In this document: positions 1 to 9,095 of the stretch, one piece after another | How positions within the stretch are numbered: the stretch's first letter is position 1 | Layout: each line of letters opens with the position of its first letter | Assembly: GCA_033398695.1 (NCBI GenBank) | Contig: CM065804.1 | Coordinates: forward strand, 38,455,501-38,519,500 | Source of the DNA: Orobanche coerulescens | Taxonomy: Eukaryota; Streptophyta; Magnoliopsida; Lamiales; Orobanchaceae | Direction: 5' to 3' | Length of the DNA stretch: 64,000 nucleotides | Translations under genes and position numbers: made by a program | The notes under the pieces: generated by a model | What the model was told of the DNA's origin: nothing | Databases searched by the model: none | Seen by the model: the letters and a program-made list of their open reading frames with translations, nothing else

Positions 1-2727
1 CTGGACAAAGGCTATATCCAGCCAAGCGTTTCGCCCTGGGGAGCACCAGTTCTTTTTGTCCGAAAGAAGGATGGATCGCTTCGACTGTGTATTGACTATC
101 GAGAGCTGAACAAGATGACGATTAAGAACAAGTATCCATTGCCACGGATTGATGATCTGTTTGACCAGTTGCAAGGGGCAACAGTATTTTCTAAAATCGA
201 TCTGAGATCAGGGTATCATCAGATGAGGATTAAGGAATCTGATGTTCCGAAATCGGCGTTCAGAACTCACTACGGACACTATGAGTTTGTAGTGATGCCG
301 TTCGGTCTCACTAATGCACCTGCTGTATTCATGCAGTTGATGAACCGAGTGTTCATCGAATATTTGGATAAATTTGTGGTCGTGTTTATTGATGACATTC
401 TGGTGTATTCTAAGAGCCCGGAAGAGCATGCACAGCATTTGCGTATTGTATTAGAACTTTTGAGAAGCGAGCAACTATACGCCAAACTCTCTAAGTGTGA
501 ATTCTGGCTAAATGAAGTAATGTTCCTCGGTCATGTAGTATCACCTGAAGGAGTCCGAGTAGATCCTCAAAAGATTGAAGCGGTTTTGGATTGCAAGCCT
601 CCAAAGAATGTGAAGGAAGTCCGAAGCTTCTTAGGACTTGCTGTATATTATCATCGATTCGTGGAAGGGTTTTCTAAAATATCCCGCCCACTTACTCGAC
701 TCCTGCAGAAAACTCAAAAGTTTGAGTGGAACGAATCGTGTCAAACTAGTGTTGATGAATTGAAGAAGAGATTGACGACCGCACCGATTTTAACACTTCC
801 ACAGGGGATTGGAGGATTCATCGTTTACAGTGATGCTTCAAACCAAGGACTCGGATGCGTATTGATGCAGAATGACAAGGTGAACGCTTATGCGTCACGA
901 CAGCTGAAACCTTATGAATTGAATTACCCAACACATGATTTGGAACTAGCGGCAGTAATTTTTGCTCTGAAGATATGAAGGCATTATCTGTACGGGACTC
1001 ACTGTCAGGTCTTTATGGATCACAAAAGTCTCAAATACATCTTCAGTCAGAAAGAGTTGAACATGCGGCAAATAAGATGGTTAGAGCTGATTAAGGACTA
1101 CGACTTGGAAATTTTGTATCATCTAGGCAAAGCGAATGTAGTGGACGATGCACTCAGCCGCAAACCTGTTTCTATTCAGATGTTGGAGACGCTGACCTCC
1201 CAACTTGGCCTTCAATGAGAGATGATTCGAGAAGGAATTAAAGTGTGGTTACAAAGAGTCCAAGGACAACTGTGCGTGATGGAAATAACTTCATCATTAA
1301 CCGAAGAAATCAAATCTAGACAGGCAGATGATCCTCTGATGATTCGGTTACGTGATGAAGTGATCAAGGGAAAGGCCCCCGGATTCGTAATTCATGATGA
1401 TGGAGTTTTGATATTTCAGAACCGACTCTGCATTCCCGATGTCGATGTTCTAAAACAGACGATTATGAAGGAAGCCCACAGTTCGCCCTATTCTATCCAC
1501 CCGGGCACCAATAAGATGTATAAGGACTTGAAACAGAAATTCTGGTGGGGCAACATGAAGAAAGATGTAGCGGACTATGTTTCGAAATGCTTGACTTGTC
1601 AGCAGGTTAAGATCGAGCATCAACGTCCTGCTGGGATGTTGAAACCGCTCCCGATTCCTGAATGGAAGTGGGAGGACATATCGATGGACTTTATCACTGG
1701 TATGCCGAGAACCAAGACAGGAATGAACATGATTTGAGTGATAGTTGATCGTCTAACCAAATCAGCTCATTTCCTAGGCATTAAGGACACGTGGGGATCA
1801 GAGAGGTTGGCGCTAGTATTTATTTCAGAGATAGTTCGACTGCATGGTACGCCGAAGACCATTATTTCTGATCGAGACGGCCGTTTTGTGTCTCACTTTT
1901 GGAAAGTAGTTCATAAGGCCTTGGGGACCGAATTGAACTTCAGCACAGCTTATCACCCGCAGACTCATGGACAATCCGAGAGGACTATTCAAACGGTGGA
2001 AGATATGATGAGGGCTTGTGCCTTAGATTGGTCAACTGATTGGGAAGTTCATCTACCGTTGATTGAATTTACTTACAATAATAGTTGGCATGCTTCCATT
2101 AAGATGGCACCGTTTGAGGCATTATACGGGAGGAGATGTAGATCGCCCCTATGTTGGGACAATTCATCAGACTTAATCGGGACAGAACCAGAGTTGATCA
2201 TACAGACTCGAGAGAAAATAGCCCTGATTCGTGAAAGGCTGTTCACCGCCCAGAGTCGCCAGAAATCTTACGCAGACGTACGTCGTCGCCCTTTGGAGTT
2301 CCATACGGGAGACCACGTACTTTTAAAGGTTTCTCTTACTCGGGGAATATTTCGTTTCGGAAGGAAAGGAAAGCTGAGTTCGAGATGTATTGGATCATTT
2401 GAGATCCTTGAGAGAGTTGGAGAGTTGGCATACAGATTGGCATTGCCACCGTCATTGTGCCATGTTCATAACGTGTTCCATGTATCCCAGTTACGGAGGT
2501 ATATACCAGATCCTAGTCATGTCATTGATTTCGGCGAGATCGAAGTCGCTCATGATGGGAGATTTGAATAAAGACCGGTCAAGATACTCGAGAGTCGAGT
2601 TAAGTAGTTGAGGAACAAACCCATCATTATGGTCAAAGTTCAGTGGTCATGTCACGGAGTGGAAGAGGCCACATGGGAAACGGAAGATGGCATGAAGTCC
2701 AGATATCCCGAGTTATTTTCGTCTTGA
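1..2727 (+). pseudogene. Tekay/Del-like Ty3/gypsy pol, 3' part (RT, RNase H, integrase, C-terminal tail)
   Basis: The window opens inside reverse transcriptase of a retrotransposon polyprotein. A single reading frame runs to the TGA at 2725-2727. In order it holds RT (catalytic FIDDILVYS near 385-410), RNase H (VYSDAS near 825, DLELAA near 940, MDHKSL near 1015, VVDDALSR near 1140), the integrase HHCC finger (about 1480-1620), the integrase core (SMDFI near 1683, SDRDG near 1870, GQSERTIQ near 1970) and a chromovirus-type tail (EEATWETEDGM, RYPELF). No frameshift is needed, but there are five internal stops: TGA 976-978, TGA 1216-1218, TGA 1735-1737, TAA 2569-2571 and TAG 2605-2607. Two are TGG-to-TGA at conserved tryptophans and one is probably CAG-to-TAG. 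Catalytic residues of RNase H and integrase are kept, so the copy died by point nonsense changes. Gag, protease and the 5' LTR lie left of the window. Confidence 0.93.
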
Positions 2728-2749
2728 GTTTCGGGATGAAACTCCTTTT

Positions 2750-2762
2750 TAGTAGGAGAGTA
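2750..2762 (+). other. Polypurine tract of element 1
   Basis: A purine-rich stretch (agtaggagagta) sits directly before the TGTAATATCC start of the 3' LTR. It follows the AGTTTCGGGATGAAAC motif usual just upstream of Tekay 3' LTRs. It would prime plus-strand synthesis. Confidence 0.75.
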
Positions 2763-2917
2763 TGTAATATCCGGATTTATTACTGTGTATTTTATCTGTA
2801 TTCGAACCTTGTATTATTCGGAATTGTGATCTTGATGATTGGAGTATGATATTTCTTACATTGGTATCTTTGTACATAAGTATATCATCATGTAAATTTT
2901 CTCATGCAAACTCGTGA

Positions 2918-3140
2918 TAGCGCACGCTAAGAATGTAACTTAACGCACGCTATCGGCTACTACTAGTGCATGCTACGAGTATAGGACCTGCGTGCGCTAG
3001 GTAATCAATTATGGAGCTAGGCGGCTAACACATGCGCCAGCCGGACGTAGGACCGGATAAGATTCCCGCGGACAAACCTGGACAATTTTGGAGTCAACTC
3101 TTATTAGCGCGCGCTAAGGATGTATAGGTAGCGTGCGCTA
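2918..3140. repeat. Array of TAGCGYRCGCTA-type palindromes in U3 of LTR1
   Basis: Several degenerate copies of the 12-bp near-palindrome (for example gcgcacgctaag, gcgcgctaagg, tagcgtgcgctaa) occur in about 220 bp immediately upstream of the TATA box. Confidence 0.8.
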
Positions 3141-3160
3141 ATATGATTTTGTGCAGAAAG

Positions 3161-3170
3161 TTTATATATG
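3161..3170 (+). promoter_or_regulatory. TATA box of LTR1
   Basis: Tttatatatg lies just after the U3 palindrome array. Transcription would be expected to start about 30 bp downstream, marking the U3/R border near 3195. No inverted repeat flanks this TATA box, unlike those of LTRs A and D. Confidence 0.6.
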
Positions 3171-3985
3171 GGCCAGCACTCCATTTTGTTCTCATTTCCT
3201 TCGTTCATCTTTCGTTTTTGAGAGACCAGAGAGCATATCATCTTCCTTAGACACACTTATAACCCATCCACTTGATCATTGGACATTGGATACTTCTTGT
3301 GGTTGATCATTGAAGAGAAGTAGCACCTTGGAGTGGCTTATAACCAACCGGAGTCAGATTCTACCTTTGGAGTTCAGTAATTTCGTTATATTAAGGTATG
3401 TTGATTCTATCTCCAACTCTAGATTCGTGTTACGGGGAATAAGATGATCATGTTAGCAAGTATTGATCTTCTTGGATGAATTATCCAAAGCACTTCATGT
3501 TTGGAATATTGAGATGATTATGCCTTAAGTACCTTGATTATGAACATCATGATTCGAATCTTATTACATTGAACAAGTAGAGGAAGTCTCTATCATTGGT
3601 AAATCCGAATTTAGTAGGTGTCTTCATATCAATCGTGGACTTGACTTTAGCATCACTATTGTTAGACGGATATAAGAGATTAATCATGGAAGGATTTATC
3701 TTGGAATGTTAATCAAACTACAGAGTGATAGTTTTCATTGATATAAAGGTGTTGATATCGACCGTTAAGCCTTCCGAATTATCGCATGAAGAATTGTATT
3801 TGAAATGGAATATGGTTTCATAATAGTATACATATTCTTGAATCCGAAGTTGTTGTTATCCGTAAGATCATTCATAACCGTATGAACATGATATTCATGG
3901 AGGTAACATGATGTAACACTGAAGATTTATTTTGGTTTGATCATGTTGAGATCAGTCTACTACCCAGTAGTAAACTGCCATGCAC

Positions 3986-4205
3986 AGTTAGCGCACGCTA
4001 AGCTATGTGGATTAACGTGCGCTATCGAGCATGAGTTAGCGTATGCTACGTTTGGTATGTAACGTACGTTAGGCCATCAGACGAGTCAGTCGGCTGATCA
4101 GTGAAGTACTGACCATGCATAGCTAGCGTACGCTAGGCTTTGTTGTTTGCGTGTGCTATCGAGCAGACTTAACGCATGCTACACAGAGTACTTAGCGTGC
4201 ACTAA
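3986..4205. repeat. Second TAGCGYRCGCTA array, in the leader part of LTR1
   Basis: A second cluster of the motif (ttagcgcacgctaag, aacgtgcgctatcg, ctagcgtacgctagg, aacgtacgttagg and others) lies about 820 bp downstream of the TATA box. Element E LTRs have a cluster at the corresponding place, so the two-cluster layout is a family trait. Confidence 0.75.
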
Positions 4206-5117
4206 GAAGTTCAGGCAAATTGGTTTTATGAACTTTCGGCCATAAATTGAATTGGTAGACATTCGTACGACGTGAGATAAATTCTAGATTATTTGTTTTG
4301 TTAAGGTTCGAGCTTGTTACATGATTGATTGAAGGGGCGACCTTCGAGTGTTTCGTTTTCATGGAAGAATTGTCCTTGTCTTCGAACCGAGGCAAGTACT
4401 CTAATTAGAATTGTTTATATTATGACAATTATGATGTGATTGTATTGTGTAAATGTATTGTGATTATATGTCCACCATGCATTGATCCGACGGGAATCAT
4501 CATGGGAATCTATAGTTGTGTGCGCTGGATCGTTGGACAGGTAGTTCCACCATGTGTTGGTCCGACGGGATCATCATGGGAATCTATAGCTGTGTGCGCT
4601 GGATCGTTGGAATACCATCAGTATGTTGAAACTGGTATGATATGATATGTGTTGTTGATATTTCTTGTTGGAGAAACTTGTTATGATGTAATTGTTGATT
4701 ATATCATTGTTGTATGATTATTGTACTTGTACTAGCATTGTTGTACTAACCCCTGCGGGGGTGAACATTTGTTTATGTTCAGGATCTAGGAGAGCGGGGA
4801 AACAACCACTAGAGCTGGATGACGACGAGCGTGCAGAGTGATGTTCCGGCAGGGTGTACTGTCTATTGTTTGTTGTTTATTTCAATAAGTACTCGAGTAC
4901 GTCGTCAGTTTATGATGTTTGGATTTTGGTGATGTATTAATAACTCTTCATTTGGATATTTGAAATTCTCGGTATTGACCCAGACTGTTGTATTTTATTT
5001 CATAGATTTCATAAGTTGGTATCTGTTATTGTCATTTCATTTCTTCAACCTTGTAAATTCTTATGTAAAGGATTTACGGCACTGTAATATTCCCGAATAT
5101 ATCGGGGGTGTTACAAA

Positions 5118-5899
5118 TATATTGTAAGGTCACGTGGCAATTCAAATGGACTTCAGGCAAATATTGTTCAAAAACTAAAGGAAATGCTTGATGAGAACAA
5201 TATCTTAGTGCAATCCTTTCGAATGGCAAGAGATAAAATTCAACAGTGCAGTGAGGCAAATGTTAAGCTAAAGCTTATTGGAAGAAGATATAAAGATAGT
5301 CGAATGTATAACCTTCCAACTGCTTCTGAAGTAGCAGCACTGGTTGTATGAGACTTCGATGATGCATTAGGTAATCGGGATATCATCGTGGAAACAAAAA
5401 CTGGATATTTGAAGCGAATAAATGGGCTACTTGCTTCTTATCTTGCTTTACAGTACCCTCTTATTTTTCCTTATGGAGAAGATGGATATAGGGAAGATAT
5501 CTCATTATCAATCACAAAAAGTACGGCACAAAAGAAGAGAAGACGTGTGAGTACTCGACAATTCTTCACCTATAGATTTCACGATAGAGATGGGGAAGAG
5601 TGTGCCATATTATTCTCAAGAAGATTGACCCAACAATTAATTGTGGATTCATATACCATTATATAATCAGGAAGTTTGACATGGGTTAAGCTTAATCAGA
5701 AAACTCTCCGTTGTGAAATTTACAAAGGACTTGATGCTGCATTTTACCATGGTGAGACAAATTTAGCAACTCAAGGTTTACCAGTAGTATTACCATCCTC
5801 ATACACTGGAAGTCCCGATACATGATTCAGAACTTTCAAGATGCAATGACAATATGTGGGTGGGCTGGATATCCCGATTTGTTTATAACCTTGACGTGC
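5118..5899 (+). pseudogene. Helitron RepHel gene, segment 1 (N-terminal part)
   Basis: Translation resembles the region ahead of the Rep domain of plant Helitron replicase-helicases: LQANIVQKLKEMLDENN, SFRMARDK, then ALQYPLIFPYGEDGY, and near the end ICGWAGYPDLFITLTC. The gene is broken by TGA 5349-5351, TAA 5664-5666 and a one-base frameshift near 5815 after YTGSP. The frame runs straight into the target duplication cgtgc (5895-5899) and resumes after the LTR insertion at 19516 with CNPKWPKISRYL. Rejoining these pieces restores the familiar FITLTCNPKW motif, which identifies both the gene and the insertion point. The true N-terminus lies beyond element 1, left of the window. Confidence 0.88.
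5895..5899. repeat. Target-site duplication of LTR B, left copy
   Basis: The 5-bp cgtgc precedes TGTAATATCC at 5900. The identical cgtgc follows ...TTGTTACA at 19516-19520. Confidence 0.85.
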
Positions 5900-6708
5900 T
5901 GTAATATCCGTACCTTTCCATTTTTATAAGTTTACACTTTTGGTGTATGTCTATTAATCGTCTCGCTTGTAACTGTTTCGACGTTTTGAATCTATTTTGT
6001 TCTTGGTGTTTTTCCATTTGGTGGAGTTTCAGATGTGTTTTTATGTGATCTCGTCTTATGTTGTGTTTTGTCGTATATACATTCAATTCTCGTAAACTCG
6101 TTCAATTTCGTTTATTCTTCATTCCCGTATGAGTATTTTGAGAATATGTAACACTTGACTTCTCATCATCCGAGCTTGTTTCAAATTGTTTTACTCATTT
6201 CCGTGTTGGATGTCACTTTTGTCGCCGTTGGGCTCAATTCTCGTAATTATTGTTTGGAACCGCCGTTTGGGGTTCCCGTAAATCCAACTCATGTTATTAT
6301 GGATGTTGTGAACTTTTATTGGTGTTTCGATTGAGTATCGTGTTGGGTCATTCCGTTATATTCCAAAGTTTTGGGTTTCCATTGCGTTTGTTCTCTTTTC
6401 GGATCATTTGATGTTACCATCGTGTTTGGATCGACCGTGTTTGACGTGTAGTCACCATATGAGGGTTCGTGATAGTTAAATGGTTGGGATTATGCGTTGG
6501 TCGATTATATCATGTTTGGGGGTCGTTTTTCATCAATTTTGGGCCCGAACAGGGTGTGCCGTGGCACAGGGGACTATCTACCGCGGCACGGCCTTAGCAA
6601 GATTTTTGCGTGGGCCGGCTGTACTGTGTGCCGCGGCACACAACAGTACGGGCCGCGGCCCCAGTCAAAAAATTGCTCTCCATTTTCATCCGCGGGCCGC
6701 GGCACACT
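5900..6708 (+). mobile_element. LTR B, left part (split by composite element A)
   Basis: Starts TGTAATATCC and reads as U3 of a distinct Tekay-type LTR. From about 6556 it contains GTGCCGCGGCAC-type palindromes, including an 18-bp perfect palindrome at 6625-6642. It stops at 6708, where element A inserted inside this GC-rich array. The right end of the same LTR is 18835-19515. The two parts total about 1.49 kb, shorter than the 2.1-2.8 kb of related LTRs, because a deletion removed the middle, including the promoter. With matching target duplications outside and no internal region, B is best read as a solo LTR. Confidence 0.8.
6556..6708. repeat. GTGCCGCGGCAC palindrome array in U3 of LTR B
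   Basis: Copies include gtgccgtggcac, ccgcggcacgg, gtgccgcggcac and gggccgcggc. The best copy, TGTGTGCCGCGGCACACA at 6625-6642, is a perfect 18-bp palindrome. The motif differs from the TAGCGYRCGCTA word of other LTR families here but occupies the equivalent U3 position. Confidence 0.75.
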
Positions 6709-7004
6709 TGTAATATCCGCATTCTCTTTTTCCGGTATTTTCATTTTGGTGTATTTCTCGTTTTATTTTTGCGACCCTCGTGTAACCGTATCGATTTTAG
6801 AGAGTAATTGTTTCGAGATTTTGGTCGTCCGGTTCTGCAATTCTCGGTTCTTTCGTTGTTTGTTGATCTAATTCTCGTAATTGTTGCTCGAAACCGCCGT
6901 ATGGGGTTGCCGTAAATCCATCGTATGTTATTATACGTATTTTGTGGTTCCATTTAATGTTTCGGTCGTGTTTCGGTGTTGAGGACCGTTTTTATCCTGT
7001 ACCT

Positions 7005-7452
7005 AACACGCGCTAATATTATGGTATAGCGCGCGCTAAGCATCCTTCAGTAGCGCACGCTACGATTGATTTGGTAGCGCGCGATAGCGAAATCATCGAT
7101 CTTGGGCCGATTTACCGTGGACTCGGTCAGGTGCCCAGGTAGCGCATGCTATGGCGATAGCGCGCGCTACCGAAACGCTGTTAACGCACGATACGTCTGG
7201 CCGGCAGCGCACGCTAACGGGGTCAGGTGAGTACTGGGCAGTTCACTTTTGGACTCGGTTGATGTCCAGGTAGCGCACACTATGACCGATAGCGCGCGCT
7301 ACCAAGAGGCTATTAGCGCACGCTACGTTTCGGGTAGCGTACGCTAGCGGTCCAGAACACTGGGAACTGGACTGGGGTGTTAACTTTCTGGACTGGAGTT
7401 TTGTCCCGTTAGCGCACGCTAACTTTTGAGGATTAGCGCGCGCTAACGCCCC
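7005..7452. repeat. TAGCGYRCGCTA palindrome array in U3 of the A 5' LTR
   Basis: About 14 copies or near-copies lie in about 450 bp. The perfect version TAGCGCGCGCTA is at 7027-7038. Two divergent tandem units of 132 bp (ggactcgg at 7119 and 7251) each carry four copies. The array ends a few bases before the TATA-box inverted repeat. Confidence 0.9.
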
Positions 7453-7471
7453 CTGGCTATATAAACCAGGG
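7451..7471 (+). promoter_or_regulatory. TATA box of the A 5' LTR inside a 6-bp inverted repeat
   Basis: tatataaa (7458-7465) lies between ccctgg (7451-7456) and ccaggg (7466-7471). The 3' LTR keeps five paired bases around the same TATA (cctgg 17517-17521, ccagg from 17531). Confidence 0.7.
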
Positions 7472-8141
7472 AGTTGACCCGGAACAACTCACTTTTTTTT
7501 TCTTTCCTTCTTCCACCGCGAGATGGGTGATTTCCGGGCAATTTCTTCCTCCGATCATTTCAGGCGTCTTTTACCTTGAGTTTTTGAAGTAGATTAACAA
7601 CACCTACTTGTGTCTTCATCCTCAACCCAAGGTAAATCTCTTAAAACCCTACTTTTAGGTAATTTGGGGGTTTTTTGGATTTTCATCCGATTCGTTCCAT
7701 TTTGTTGGTTAATTCATGATGAATATGATTAATATTGTTGATATCATTGGTTTTACTACGGATTCATAGTATATTTTCGTGGTTTTGCGAAATCGAGGGG
7801 GTTTGGTTGTGGTCCACCCTCGTTGTTATTTTTATACGAATATACATGAATCGTAGGAGGGTTTTGGGAGTATTACATTTCCGTAATCATTTAGAAGTGG
7901 TTGTGATTATGTTCTTCGAATCGTTAGGTTCGGTTTCATCGGTTTCTAGCGTTCGTCGGTGATTTTCCTTTCCGTTCGTTGCGTCGTCAATTATTCAAGG
8001 CAAGTATTTTTGGAAACCTTTATGCTTAACGTGAAATGGTAATGTATATTGTGTGTGATTTGCTCACCTCGGGAGGGTCCGACAGGGCCACGGAGGGAAT
8101 CCAATGGTATTAGCCCTAGATTCATGAGTATGTTTATCTAG

Positions 8142-8300
8142 CCAGCTCGGGAGGGTCCTTAGAGGCCTCGAGTGGGATTTGTGGCTTCGTCCCGGTCCTA
8201 GGCGATGCATGTGCGTGATTTGTTTTATGATATGGCCAGCTCGGGAGGGTCCTTAGAGGCCTCTAGTGGGATTTGTGGCTTCGTCCCGGTCCTAGGCAAA
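8142..8300 (+). repeat. Tandem leader modules of the A 5' LTR
   Basis: Two near-identical units with period 94 bp (starts 8142 and 8236) each contain ctcgggagggtccttagagg and a cccggtcctaggc tail. A more divergent relative starts near 8061 with gggagggtccgacagggcc. Equivalent units are in the A 3' LTR (from about 18207 and 18301). Confidence 0.85.
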
Positions 8301-8861
8301 TGTGATTGACTGTTTGTTTCCGGAAAAGACATGTCTGATTTTGGTTTTGAAATGATTTGGTGCATTGTACTACGAAACGTGTAAGCGAATGGTTTGCCTT
8401 GATTACTTGTACTAGCGTAATTGCTAACCCCTTTGGGGACCCGTTTTGGGGAAATTCTTGTTAAGGATTTCAGGTTATGTTCTGCCGGACGAGCGGACGC
8501 TGGGACAGTACGAGGATGTTGGCCAGGGTCGTTGACATGTGCATTCGAGTCTTCTTATTTCTCTTGTCCCTTTCGATATGGTTGTTTCCCAAATTTATAA
8601 ACTTATAGATTGTACTCGCGAGTACTTAGACTTTTCACTCCGAACATCATTTTGTATTAACTCAAATTGCTATGTTGTCGATTGATGTTTATTACGCCGG
8701 TTTCTTCGGGCGTGTTATTACATGTTGTATTATTTAAATGTGTGTCCTCTCTAACTGGGATGGTTAGTCGAGTGGTGTTTTCTTGTTTTAGCCTGTGGGT
8801 CCTATGTTGGGGTCCACAACGCTGTAATATACTTCGAATATCTCGGGGGTGTTACAGAAAA

Positions 8862-8873
8862 TGGTATCAGAGC
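8862..8873 (+). other. Primer binding site, initiator tRNA-Met type (A1)
   Basis: tggtatcagagc lies 5 bases after the LTR end and is complementary to the 3' end of plant initiator tRNA-Met, as usual for Tekay elements. Confidence 0.9.
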
Positions 8874-9095
8874 ACTAGGTTTATGGATACCTAGGCTTGT
8901 CGGTTATTTGGGTCTAGTTGTGTTTTGTTTTGCACATTGTCACACCGCTGCCAGCATCTCAGTACTTCCAGTGTTCGTATGTTTTCCTTACTCGATTCTT
9001 TGTTTTCTCGTACCGTATTTCCGTTTCTTGAACTGTGGTTATTTTCCCTCTTCTACTCATCATCGAGTTCCTGTTTGTCACCTATTAACACCAGC

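Larger units (their letters stand above)
2763..5115 (+). mobile_element. 3' LTR of element 1 (Tekay-like, LTR1)
   Basis: This 2353-bp LTR starts TGTAATATCC right after the polypurine tract and ends GGGGGTGTTACA, the inverted termini used by all LTRs in this window. Landmarks are a first palindrome array (2918-3140), a TATA box (3161-3170), a second array (3986-4205), two tandem leader modules of about 75 bp starting near 4471 and 4546, a C-run/G-run hairpin near 4750, and the 12-bp palindrome GTACTCGAGTAC (4889-4900). Past 5115 the sequence is Helitron coding DNA, so the element inserted into a Helitron. The 5' LTR and the left target duplication are outside the window. LTR1 belongs to the same family as the LTRs of minus-strand element E. 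Confidence 0.88.
6709..8856 (+). mobile_element. 5' LTR of composite element A
   Basis: This 2148-bp LTR runs from TGTAATATCC to GGGGGTGTTACA. In order it contains a palindrome array (7005-7452) with a divergent 132-bp tandem duplication, a TATA box inside an inverted repeat (7451-7471), tandem leader modules (near 8061, 8142 and 8236), a CCCC/GGGG hairpin (8428-8438) and the 14-bp palindrome GTACTCGCGAGTAC (8612-8625). Over its first 100 bases it differs from the 3' LTR at about 4 positions. Confidence 0.92.
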
